From: UBA5314 sp035560815
GTDB taxonomy: Bacteria; Bacillota; Syntrophomonadia; Syntrophomonadales; Syntrophomonadaceae
NCBI GenBank assembly: GCA_035560815.1
Contig: DATMYR010000040.1
Span: forward strand, 1 to 64,000
DNA: 64,000 bases
Direction: 5' to 3'
Position numbers and translations under genes: made by a program. Positions 26,834 through 35,312 of the stretch are shown in pieces (the stretch's first letter is position 1; each line of letters starts with the position of its first letter). Under the pieces are notes generated by a model that saw only the letters and a list, made by a program, of their open reading frames with translations, was not told the origin of the DNA and searched no databases.

Positions 26834-27226
26834 TTAACTGCCTGTTGCTTTTCCCCTGGCCGACTTCACTTGTTCCTCGATACCACCGATAATCTTCATG
26901 AACTCATCCACCTGGATCGGTTTCATCAAGACCGTATGGACCTCGTACTTTCCGGCTTCTTTCACGGATTTTTTTCCGCTGTCGCCCGTGCAGACGATCA
27001 CCTCAATATCCGCTTTCCCGGGGATAAGCCGCAATTTTTTAAGCAGTTCAACACCTGACATATCTGGCATATTGATATCGGTAATCATAAGATCAAAATC
27101 ACGGGCTGCCAATTGATCCAGGGCATCGAAGGCATTTGAACATACGGTTACTTGATACCCACCTTCCCGCAAAAATGTAGCTATGACCCATCTGCTGCTA
27201 TCATCGTCCACTAATAAAATGTTCAC
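26834..27226 (-). CDS. CheY-like single-domain response regulator
   Basis: 130 residues from a GTG at 27226 with GGAGG seven bases upstream; the longer open frame upstream carries no domain. Receiver features: acidic ILLVDDD, phospho-acceptor Asp in DLMITDINMPDMSG, Thr in VIVCTGDSG and Lys in VLMKPIQ. There is no output domain, so it acts by protein contact. It opens a three-gene group with the Cys-pair and MEDS proteins. Confidence 0.9.
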   Translation of the reverse strand: MNILLVDDDSSRWVIATFLREGGYQVTVCSNAFDALDQLAARDFDLMITDINMPDMSGVELLKKLRLIPGKADIEVIVCTGDSGKKSVKEAGKYEVHTVLMKPIQVDEFMKIIGGIEEQVKSARGKATGS

Positions 27227-27602
27227 TGCGATCCTCCATTTGTACGAGTGCGATAAAATACCCTTTGCCGAAAAACTGTTTTTCGTGAAGAGATTCACAT
27301 ATTTAATATATGTATTGCAATTTGTATGCCAACCTCTGTAATGGTAAACGGAATTATTGCAAAGGGCCAATAATCATAAATTGAACACAGGTTGGACTAG
27401 AAAGGCAGATCGGCAGATCCCGGTAACATACAAAATTGTCATACATATTCGTAAAAGGTTTCAATTGTCGCCATCGTTTGGAAGATGATTAAGTGGCTTA
27501 TATACTTGAAGTGTCTGGTAGGTGAATAGAAGACATGAGAATGAGGCCGGTGCCAGTAACTTGGAAAATGAAGGGGAAGCTTCCCTTGAGAAAGGATGAT
27601 TA
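27227..27602. other. Intergenic region between two minus-strand signalling genes
   Basis: 376 bases. It presumably carries the promoter of the CheY gene. I looked for a sigma-54 (GG-N10-GC) element on the minus strand because of the neighbouring NtrC-type regulator and did not find a convincing one. No terminator was recognised. Confidence 0.4.
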
Positions 27603-29072
27603 TCAGGATTCCTTCTTATGAAGCCGGTAGTCTAGACTGCGGCGCGATATCCCCAGGTACCGGGCAGTATGGGTGATGTTTCCGTTGTGTTGTGCCACGG
27701 CGGAAGCGATAATCCGGTCAATGAATAGATTTAGAGGGAACTCTTCTCCGGGCAGGCGAAATTCACTGGACGGGTAAAGCAGGAATGGTTGTTCCAGGTC
27801 ACCGTTCAGAGGAGACTGGTTCTGAACAGAAGAAGTTGATCCTAGATGCAAATGCTCTGACTTTAGTATCAGGCCATCATTCATTAAGATGGCTCTTTCC
27901 AGCACATTTTTTAGCTCTCGGATATTTCCCGGCCAGTCATATTTGACAAGCTGGGTTTCTGCCTCCGGGCTGATACTGTTGAAAGCCCTGCCTTTTTCCC
28001 GGACAAAACGAGCCAGAAAGCTGTGGGCCAAGGGTAAAATATCTTCCCGGTGTTCACGCAGTGGCGGTATGTGAAGTTGGGCGGTGCCCAGGCGGTAAAA
28101 TAGGTCCTTGCGAAAAAGCCCATTATCTATGTGCTGCATGATATTGACATTGGTGGCGCTGACGATGCGGGCGTTAAATTTGTATTTGGTCAAACCTCCC
28201 ATGCGATAGAATTCTCTTTCCTGGACGATGCGCAGCAGTTTGGCTTGAAGTTCGGGCGGCATCTCGCTGATCTCATCCAGAAACAGGGTTCCGTCCTGGG
28301 CCAGGTCCAATTTGCCTTTTTGGCCTTTAGGCAGCGCTCCGGTAAAAGTCCCCGGTTCATAACCGAATAACTCACTCTCAAAAGTACCTGCCGGTATAGC
28401 GGCGCAGTTGATATCGATAAAGGGAGCTGCTACAGCTTCTCCACCATAATGAATATAGCGAGCCAGTATCTCTTTTCCGGTGCCTGTTTCACCTTCAATC
28501 AAAACTGGAACCGCAGGGTCTTGATGCAAGAGGCGGCTCTGAGCATAGAGCTTTTTCATGCTGGAGGAGGCTAGAATTAAGTCGTCCATGCCGGTAGCCT
28601 GGACATAGGCTGCCTTCCATTGTTCAAGTTCGCGCCGGGTGTCCTGGGTTGCAGCTTCAATGGATTCCTCAAAATGATGAGTCAGAACCAGGTTTTGTCT
28701 TTTTAAATGCTGGTGTTCTTCCACACGGTCCAAACAAGCTACTAGCTCTTTAATATTTACCGGTTTGAGGAGGTAGTCGTAGGCTCCAGAACGTAGTGCT
28801 TCCACGGCGGTCTGTATTTGCGAGTAGGCCGTAAATAATATTACATCACTTTCTGAACGAGGATTTTGCTGGCGAATGTTCTGCAAGAGCTCAAGACCTG
28901 TCCAACCCGGCATCCGGATGTCGCTTAAAACCAGATGAAAGTCACCGGTTTCGAAGAACTGCCAGGCCTGGCGGCCATCCTGGGCCTCAACCACCTCATG
29001 CCCCAGTTCGCTTATGAAACCTGCCAGATAACTCCGGCTGTCTTCATCATCATCGGCCAGTAAAATACGCAT
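27603..29072 (-). CDS. NtrC-type sigma-54 response regulator
   Basis: 489 residues. Receiver domain (about 1-120, Asp in HLVLSDIRMPGWTG), AAA+ sigma-54 activation domain with Walker A GETGTGKE, the loop motif EPGTFTGA (the usual GAFTGA has Thr for Ala), Walker B GTLFLDEI and the arginine-finger region, and a Fis-type helix-turn-helix NITHTARYLGISRRSLDYRL at the end. It would activate sigma-54 promoters once phosphorylated, most likely by the kinase encoded 45 bases upstream. Confidence 0.94.
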   Translation of the reverse strand: MRILLADDDEDSRSYLAGFISELGHEVVEAQDGRQAWQFFETGDFHLVLSDIRMPGWTGLELLQNIRQQNPRSESDVILFTAYSQIQTAVEALRSGAYDYLLKPVNIKELVACLDRVEEHQHLKRQNLVLTHHFEESIEAATQDTRRELEQWKAAYVQATGMDDLILASSSMKKLYAQSRLLHQDPAVPVLIEGETGTGKEILARYIHYGGEAVAAPFIDINCAAIPAGTFESELFGYEPGTFTGALPKGQKGKLDLAQDGTLFLDEISEMPPELQAKLLRIVQEREFYRMGGLTKYKFNARIVSATNVNIMQHIDNGLFRKDLFYRLGTAQLHIPPLREHREDILPLAHSFLARFVREKGRAFNSISPEAETQLVKYDWPGNIRELKNVLERAILMNDGLILKSEHLHLGSTSSVQNQSPLNGDLEQPFLLYPSSEFRLPGEEFPLNLFIDRIIASAVAQHNGNITHTARYLGISRRSLDYRLHKKES

Positions 29073-29117
29073 TCTAAAACCTCCATTTATCAGGAGACTT
29101 GTCCGCTGGTTCCACTT

Positions 29118-31229
29118 TTAGTCGGACATAGCGGGCAATTCAAGGCGAAAAGTTGCTCCGCCCCATTCATTGTTATGGTGGGTGATATTGCCTCCCAGGC
29201 TGGAGACAATAGATTGAACGATAACTAGGCCCAGTCCCATACCATGTCCTCCCTTGCGGGTGCTAAAGAACGGCTCCCAGATCTGGTGATCGAGCTCCGG
29301 GCTGATGCCCGGCCCGTTGTCGGCAAGCTCCAGGATGACCCGGCTGCCCTCCTGGTGTGTGCGACATGTGATCCGTTTATTTTCCTGCCTGTGTTGATCC
29401 AGCGCGTTCATGGCATTAACCATCAGGTTGATGATGACTTCCTCCATCCTTTCCTCCTGTCCCAGGAAGGGAGCAAGATGCTGGCCCAAATCCAGTTCCA
29501 TTTCGATGCCATGGGCTTCCAGTTGTTGCCCCAGCATTTGCATGGTGCCGGTTAGCGCCGAATTAAGGTCTGATGGGGAGAATTCGCGGTCCTTTCCAGT
29601 ACTGGCCAGGTTGCGCATGTGCCTGATAATTTCGTTGATGCGTTCGGCTTGCAGGGAAATCTTATGAAACGCATCAAGGGATTTAGCGCTATCCATTTCC
29701 CGCCCCATTTCCTGCCAGAAGAGCATTCCATCAGCCAGAACTTTAATAGCGTTGAGGGGTTGGGAGATTTCATGCACCACACCGGCCGACATGATCCCCA
29801 GGGTGGTCATTTTTAAAACCTGGGCTTCGTAGCGGGACGCCTTCTCCCTTTCCAGTTGATAGCGACTTTCTTCACTGAGATCTTGGACCAGTGCCATAAC
29901 AACATTCTGTTCTTCAACCGGTATAATGGTAAAGGTAATCATGATCGGAACCAATTCTCCGGTTTTTCTACTTGCTATTTCCTTAATCGTACTGGTTCCC
30001 TGTTGTATGGCCAATTTAACCTGATGGGTCAAGGCCTGGCAGGCTTTTTTAGGCTCTTGATGACTGAGCATCGTGCCGTTCATCTGCTTTAGTTCATTCA
30101 GGTCGTAGCCAAAAATCCTTTGGGCAGCCGGATTGGCATCCAGTATCGTAAAATCAAGTTCATTCATAAGAAAAACCGGATTGCTGGTAACATTGAAGAT
30201 GCCGTGGTAAATTGCTTTGGAACTTGCCAAGGATTGTTCAACCTGTTTGCGCTCCGTGATTTCCTGCACGATGCCTACAGCTCTGACTGCCTGTCCGCTT
30301 TCATCCTGATTCACGACTCTGCCGCTGTCCAGCAGCCATATCCAGTCCCCGTCTTTTCCTTTGGTCCGATATTCTGCTTCGTAGAAAGGGACCCTTCCTT
30401 CCAGGTGGGAATACAGTTTATCCTGAACATCTGGCAAATCTCCGGGATGGATGCGCGCTTCCCACTCGGTAATAGCATGCTCTGATTCTTGCGAATCATA
30501 TCCGCATATTTCCCTATACCTGTGGTTAACGGTGACCGTTCCCGTAAGCATCTGCCAATCCCAAAGACCGGCCCGCGCCCCCCACAAAGCCTGTTCCAAC
30601 CGCTCCTGGCTGGAGCTTAGTTCGGCATTGACCGCTATCAAGCTTTGTTGGGATTCTTCCAGCTCTTCGGCAATAGCTTCAACGGTTTGATAACTTGATG
30701 AAAGTTCCAGGTAGGCAGCCTGCAATTCCTGGTTTTGCCTGCGAATTTTTTCTTCGGTCGCCTGGCGTTCGCTGATATCTCGGGCCACAACCACTGCGTA
30801 AAGGACATCGTCAAAAGCAACCTGGCGAATGGTTGCTTCTACCGGGATCTGATCACCATGGTGTTTGCGCAGCCTGGTGGTAACTATTATCGGTTTATTT
30901 TCTCTTACCGGAGCGCCGGAGAATAATCCTTTTAGACGACCTTTATCGCTGGATATTACCAGATCATCGACCAACATATTCAGGAGTTCCTCCTGGGAAT
31001 ACTCCAGCTGTCGGCAGGCTGATTCGTTGATGTCGGTCAGACGCCGGGAAGGAATCTGAATCAGGAAAATAGCATCATTGCTCTGATCCAGCAGGGCTCT
31101 GAATCTTTCCAAATCCTGCTGGCGCTGTTGAAGCTCGGGATAATAGCTTTTGCGGAAAGAGCTTTCGCCCAGACCGATCAGTTTTTCCCGCAAATATTCC
31201 AAATCCTGGCCATCAGAAGGCTTCTTCAT
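29118..31229 (-). CDS. Cytoplasmic PAS-domain sensor histidine kinase
   Basis: 703 residues with no membrane helix. Three PAS domains (about 45-160, 215-330, 335-450; the second with a PAC run RTKGDGDWIWLL-like) separated by a coiled coil, then HisKA with the phospho-His in GVVHEISQPLNAI and an HATPase domain (NLMVNAMNALDQH, LADNGPGIS, STRKGGHGMGLGL). The NtrB-like arrangement fits the sigma-54 regulator downstream. Its start overlaps the alcohol dehydrogenase gene by 17 bases, so the three genes are translationally linked. A redox or aromatic ligand sensed by PAS is possible but not shown. Confidence 0.92.
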   Translation of the reverse strand: MKKPSDGQDLEYLREKLIGLGESSFRKSYYPELQQRQQDLERFRALLDQSNDAIFLIQIPSRRLTDINESACRQLEYSQEELLNMLVDDLVISSDKGRLKGLFSGAPVRENKPIIVTTRLRKHHGDQIPVEATIRQVAFDDVLYAVVVARDISERQATEEKIRRQNQELQAAYLELSSSYQTVEAIAEELEESQQSLIAVNAELSSSQERLEQALWGARAGLWDWQMLTGTVTVNHRYREICGYDSQESEHAITEWEARIHPGDLPDVQDKLYSHLEGRVPFYEAEYRTKGKDGDWIWLLDSGRVVNQDESGQAVRAVGIVQEITERKQVEQSLASSKAIYHGIFNVTSNPVFLMNELDFTILDANPAAQRIFGYDLNELKQMNGTMLSHQEPKKACQALTHQVKLAIQQGTSTIKEIASRKTGELVPIMITFTIIPVEEQNVVMALVQDLSEESRYQLEREKASRYEAQVLKMTTLGIMSAGVVHEISQPLNAIKVLADGMLFWQEMGREMDSAKSLDAFHKISLQAERINEIIRHMRNLASTGKDREFSPSDLNSALTGTMQMLGQQLEAHGIEMELDLGQHLAPFLGQEERMEEVIINLMVNAMNALDQHRQENKRITCRTHQEGSRVILELADNGPGISPELDHQIWEPFFSTRKGGHGMGLGLVIVQSIVSSLGGNITHHNNEWGGATFRLELPAMSD

Positions 31230-32388
31230 AGACTACCTCAATATCGCGCTTTACCGGTTTTCTGGGATTGGTGGCCAAACAGGGATCCTTCATGGCCTTG
31301 CCAGCCAGAACCGGTATGTCACCATGGGCTACACCCAACTGCCCAAGAGTGCGATCAATACCCACGGCCTTTTGCAGCCTCATAATCTCGGAAATCATAG
31401 TATTTTTTATCTGCTGGGAGTTCATCCCGCGCAGGTCTAAACCCATGGCTTCCCCGATGCGCCGGTAGCGGTCCTCGGCCGCCTGGAAATTGAAGGCGAT
31501 CACATGGTGGAGAAGTATGGCGTTGCATTCACCGTGAGGTAGATCCAAAAATCCGCCCAGGCTATGAGACATGGAATGGACGGCCCCCAGAATCGCGTTT
31601 GAAAAGGCCAGGCCCGCCTCCAGACTGCCCAGCATAATCTGCCCGCGGAGGGTTGGATTATTTGGATCCTCCAGAGCTGGAAAAAGGTTGGAGGTAATAA
31701 GTCGAATAGCCTCTAGAGCATGCAGATCGGTTAATGGGGAATTGGCGTTTGAGACAAAAGCCTCTATCGCATGAGTAAGGGCGTCCAACCCAGTGCAAGC
31801 GGTTAGGTACGGTGTCATTGTGGTCAATGTGTCAGGATCAATCAAAGCGACATCAGGAACTACGGCTTTCGAGCCGATGACAAATTTGACCTTCTCCTGC
31901 ACATCCCTGATTATAGCAAGTTGGGAAACATCTGCGGACGTACCACCGGTAGTTGGGATGCAGATCAGGGGTGGTATGGGAATTGATACCCGATCAACAC
32001 CCTCAAAAGCCCAAATACTCTTCCGGTTGGAGCTTACTATGCCTATTCCTTTAGCACAATCCATAGGGCTTCCTCCGCCCACGGCCACAATAACATTGCA
32101 ATTTTCGCTCAGGTACACCTCTGCCCCCATCATCACTTCTTCTGCCCGTGGGTTGGGACTGACCTGTGAGAAGTTGGTGAAAGGAATCCCTGCTGATTCC
32201 AAACTGGATGCAACCTCAGCCGCCCAACCGGCGAGTATCACCCCGGGGTCGCTGACCAGCAGCACCTTCCGGGCTCCCAAATTTTTAGCATAGCGGCCCG
32301 CCAGGTGCCGGGCCCCCGCGCCAAATACCAATTCGGGTGTGACAAACTTCCGAAGCTCATGCCCGCTTTGAGAGTCCATTTTCCTCAA
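31213..32388 (-). CDS. Iron-containing alcohol dehydrogenase
   Basis: 391 residues, group III Fe-ADH. NAD(P)-binding VGGGSPMDCAKGIG and PTTGGTSADVS, and metal ligands in ALTHAIEAFVS, HSMSHSLGG and LPHGECNAILLHHV. It interconverts an alcohol and aldehyde; 1,3-propanediol, lactaldehyde or butanol-type substrates are all possible. AAGGAG stands before the ATG. It is the first gene of a tightly overlapping unit with a PAS kinase and a sigma-54 regulator, which suggests its expression or product is what that system manages. Confidence 0.92.
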   Translation of the reverse strand: MRKMDSQSGHELRKFVTPELVFGAGARHLAGRYAKNLGARKVLLVSDPGVILAGWAAEVASSLESAGIPFTNFSQVSPNPRAEEVMMGAEVYLSENCNVIVAVGGGSPMDCAKGIGIVSSNRKSIWAFEGVDRVSIPIPPLICIPTTGGTSADVSQLAIIRDVQEKVKFVIGSKAVVPDVALIDPDTLTTMTPYLTACTGLDALTHAIEAFVSNANSPLTDLHALEAIRLITSNLFPALEDPNNPTLRGQIMLGSLEAGLAFSNAILGAVHSMSHSLGGFLDLPHGECNAILLHHVIAFNFQAAEDRYRRIGEAMGLDLRGMNSQQIKNTMISEIMRLQKAVGIDRTLGQLGVAHGDIPVLAGKAMKDPCLATNPRKPVKRDIEVVYEEAF

Positions 32389-32599
32389 TCTCCTTCATGT
32401 GCCATTATGAGGTGCATATATAACTCGGTATTTTTAATCCGGACATTTGTTATATCGTATTTTTTGCCCCTCAACTCAACTTTTGCCCAATGACCTATGG
32501 CGGCTAGGCCTGTATCTCGAACCGGTGGGCTTAGAACAGGGTAGCCGCATTTACTGGCAAAAATAAATTAGTACATCAAATATATTGTGAGACGGGCGA

Positions 32600-33490
32600 T
32601 TACGGAGCAAGAAGAGGGATGGTTGTGAGACATTGGTTGTGTTTAAGTCCATAGATTTTCACTCTAAGAGACTGAAGTATCTTTGTTAAACTGTCACTGC
32701 TATTCCCAAGAACTCTAAAGATCATACCAAATTTGTTGGTTGTACTGAGCCCGAAATCAATGCCTTGAATATCTTCTAAAACGCCATATAGTTCATCAAG
32801 GAACTTATTATCCCACTTGTCGGAAAAATAGGCCAGGGTGGCCTGGTGGCTATAGCCTTCAAAAAAACCGATTCCTTCAAGACACTGAGAAGCTGGAAGA
32901 TAGCATTGATTATCGAGGAATATCAGTTCCCCTTGATAATAAACCCGACAAGCATTGCTAAACTCTTGAAAGGCAAAACGCTCGCCCCGTTTTGCCCGGC
33001 CGCAGGCCAGGACCTCTGAGTATAAAAATTCTGATCCATTTTGCAGATAGCACTGGGAAGAAGAACGAAAGCGGGACTCGGCAAAAGGGATCGTAGGTTT
33101 CTGGACAAAATCGAAAAACGCTCCCTCCTCCAATATAAATGTATTACTATGCATAGCATGCCCTTGTTTCATGCGATGGATTTTGCTGTACGACTGACCA
33201 TGCAAGGCCAGCCGCGAAGCCTGGCCCAGGTGAACTTTAATTCGATAGCAGTCTCCTTCCATGACTCCGGCTGAGGCGGACATGAGAACCAGATTCAAAA
33301 TCCGGGTGTCAGCATCGTAAAAGGGTTGGGCGATCTTATAAGGGGCGGTAAAAAAAGAGTCTGCAACCAGGGTCACCCCATTCGCGGCTCTGGTCTTGAT
33401 AAACAATTCACTGTCTCGTCCGAAACGGTTTGACCCGTGACCGGCTGGCTGAAGGGATGGGAGGGTAGATTTCAGGCTATCATTCCCCAT
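32600..33490 (-). CDS. ureD: Urease accessory protein UreD
   Basis: 296 residues of the UreD/UreH family, the scaffold that binds apo-urease and passes nickel from the UreFG complex. Family features include LMSASAGVMEGDCYRI and SYSKIHRM near residues 70-110 and AKRGERFAFQEFSN. It starts two bases after the ureG stop and is the last gene of the urease operon. Confidence 0.88.
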   Translation of the reverse strand: MGNDSLKSTLPSLQPAGHGSNRFGRDSELFIKTRAANGVTLVADSFFTAPYKIAQPFYDADTRILNLVLMSASAGVMEGDCYRIKVHLGQASRLALHGQSYSKIHRMKQGHAMHSNTFILEEGAFFDFVQKPTIPFAESRFRSSSQCYLQNGSEFLYSEVLACGRAKRGERFAFQEFSNACRVYYQGELIFLDNQCYLPASQCLEGIGFFEGYSHQATLAYFSDKWDNKFLDELYGVLEDIQGIDFGLSTTNKFGMIFRVLGNSSDSLTKILQSLRVKIYGLKHNQCLTTIPLLAP

Positions 33491-33491
33491 A

Positions 33492-34100
33492 TCATATACC
33501 TTCTAATAAAACGTTTTGCTTGATCCACTTGATGACATCCTCAAGCCCCTGGTCGTTCGTCAGATTAGTAAAAACCAGGGGCTTCTCCCCCCTCATTTTT
33601 TTAGAATCCCGTTCCATCACCTCAAGACTGGCCCCCACATAAGGTGCTAGATCAATCTTATTGATAACCAGGAGATCTGAACGGGTTATCCCGGGTCCGC
33701 CCTTGCGGGGTATTTTATCCCCCTCAGCCACGTCGATGACATAGATAGAGGCGTCAGCCAGATCGGGGCTGAAGGTTGCGGATAGATTATCACCACCGCT
33801 TTCTATAAAAATAATTTGTAGATCGGGGAAGCTCTTGATCAGTTCGTCAACCGCCTCCAGGTTCATAGAAGCATCTTCGCGAATGGCGGTATGGGGGCAT
33901 CCACCAGTTTCAACCCCGATAATCCGCTCAGCAGGAAGCACGCTGTGCTTGGCCAAGAATTCGGCATCTTCCCTGGTATAGATGTCATTGGTAACCACGG
34001 CAATACTATAGGTTGGAGCCAGTTCTCTGGTTAATCGTTCAATGAGGGCTGTCTTCCCAGAACCAACCGGGCCGCCCACGCCGATCTTAACATACTTCAT
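33492..34100 (-). CDS. ureG: Urease accessory GTPase UreG
   Basis: 202 residues. SIMIBI GTPase: P-loop GGPVGSGKTALIERL, nickel-binding CPH in ETGGCPHTAIRED, switch IFIESGGDNLSATFSP and base-recognition NKIDL. It couples GTP hydrolysis to nickel insertion. An earlier in-frame ATG at 34115 overlaps the ribosome site GGAGGG that serves ATG 34100, so the shorter form is preferred. Confidence 0.96.
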   Translation of the reverse strand: MKYVKIGVGGPVGSGKTALIERLTRELAPTYSIAVVTNDIYTREDAEFLAKHSVLPAERIIGVETGGCPHTAIREDASMNLEAVDELIKSFPDLQIIFIESGGDNLSATFSPDLADASIYVIDVAEGDKIPRKGGPGITRSDLLVINKIDLAPYVGASLEVMERDSKKMRGEKPLVFTNLTNDQGLEDVIKWIKQNVLLEGI

Positions 34101-34131
34101 TTGTTTTCCCTCCATTCGTACAGGGGTGACA

Positions 34132-34854
34132 TTAGGAAATAAACAATCTCATATAGAGTCTTTCATGCTGCATGGAGCGCAGGTCGAAGCCGAACCCGCA
34201 TATTCCTATACTATCTTCATCCAGGACTTCTACCCGATCCACCAACTGCTGTAAAAGCGAATGGGCGGCGAATAGAATCTCCTGACCATCCTTCTGACTG
34301 ATGGGCACCAGCTTGGCGCAATTGTTCACAATGGATGCCGCCGTACTGTAGCTAATGGCCGACAGGGCATCAGTTTTGTCAACCTGGAGCAGTCGTGCGC
34401 TCAACCCGTAGACAACACTGTAATGTCCTGCACAACTATGGTTCCTGATGAACTGACCGAACGAATCAAAGAGGCGATTCCCGGCTAGAACCATTTCCAC
34501 CAACTTGGAGAAACGAGCCCCCAGTTTTAGGCTGGCGTTTCTAATTTCCCGAGCTGATTTAACCGCTGAGAGCAGCCTGTCAAGCAGGCATAGGGCTTCA
34601 AGCTTTTCACGGTCTGCATATTCCCAGGCCAGTTTCACCGCCAGCAGATCATTATAAAGGAAGTTGTTCAGCAGATAGCTCTCCAGATATTCCCGGGTGC
34701 TCTGAGCATCATGCACCAGTCCTTTCTGAACATAGGTCTCCAGGCCGAAAGACTGGGTATACCCGCCGATCGGGAATAATGGGTCGCTGATTTGCAGGAG
34801 GCAAAATATAGGGTGGCTTTCAGGCTTCATGGGAATGCGAATGTCCACTTTCAT
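34132..34854 (-). CDS. ureF: Urease accessory protein UreF
   Basis: 240 residues, all-helical UreF family, regulator of the UreG GTPase in urease maturation. The N-terminus ISDPLFPIGGYTQSFGLETY is typical; C-terminal part rich in Leu. Its first 35 bases overlap the end of ureE in another frame, indicating translational coupling. Confidence 0.92.
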   Translation of the reverse strand: MKVDIRIPMKPESHPIFCLLQISDPLFPIGGYTQSFGLETYVQKGLVHDAQSTREYLESYLLNNFLYNDLLAVKLAWEYADREKLEALCLLDRLLSAVKSAREIRNASLKLGARFSKLVEMVLAGNRLFDSFGQFIRNHSCAGHYSVVYGLSARLLQVDKTDALSAISYSTAASIVNNCAKLVPISQKDGQEILFAAHSLLQQLVDRVEVLDEDSIGICGFGFDLRSMQHERLYMRLFIS

Positions 34855-35290
34855 GGCCCCCCAACGGATTTTTCAGTATAGCTATTTTCTTAACCGGTGA
34901 AAAACCGCAGCGGCACAGAACCGTCATCAGCGGTTGGTCATAAGGGGTTAAGAGTTCACCGTCTTCAAAAAACAGGGGAGCATGCCGGTTGCCTATCTCA
35001 TAACAGGCTTTTCCCATTTCCAGTACGGAGTTGGCGTGCAAGGCCAGACATTCACACGGCAGTATTTCAACCACCAGCATCTGCTTAGCATCCTGCCACA
35101 GAATATCCCCCTGCCGAAGAGGCGCTCCGGTAGGGTTGCGAATGCCAACCTCCGCTCCCTTTCTGCTTACCTTATGCAGCACCTTTTGCCGCACCTGATA
35201 CCAATCAATAGGTACATAGTCCACATATTCCTGGTCCACAGCCCTCATATCCCTATCCATGATGCTGCCCAGGATTTTTTCAATAATCAT
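34820..35290 (-). CDS. ureE: Urease nickel chaperone UreE
   Basis: 156 residues from ATG 35290, seven bases after a GCGAGG ribosome site; upstream in-frame starts lie inside ureC. Two-domain UreE: GDILWQDAKQMLVVEILP in the peptide-binding part and GNRHAPLFFEDGELLTPYD in the metal-binding part, with a short His-rich tail (ESGHSHSHEA) for nickel. It delivers nickel to UreG. It follows ureC after 22 bases. Confidence 0.94.
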   Translation of the reverse strand: MIIEKILGSIMDRDMRAVDQEYVDYVPIDWYQVRQKVLHKVSRKGAEVGIRNPTGAPLRQGDILWQDAKQMLVVEILPCECLALHANSVLEMGKACYEIGNRHAPLFFEDGELLTPYDQPLMTVLCRCGFSPVKKIAILKNPLGGHESGHSHSHEA

Positions 35291-35312
35291 AAGCATACCT
35301 CGCTGCCTTCTA

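Noticed and set aside
27227..32599. Sigma-54 promoters near the NtrC-type regulator, the alcohol dehydrogenase and the CheY gene
   Set aside because: Candidate TTGG...GC runs did not keep the ten-base GG-to-GC spacing.
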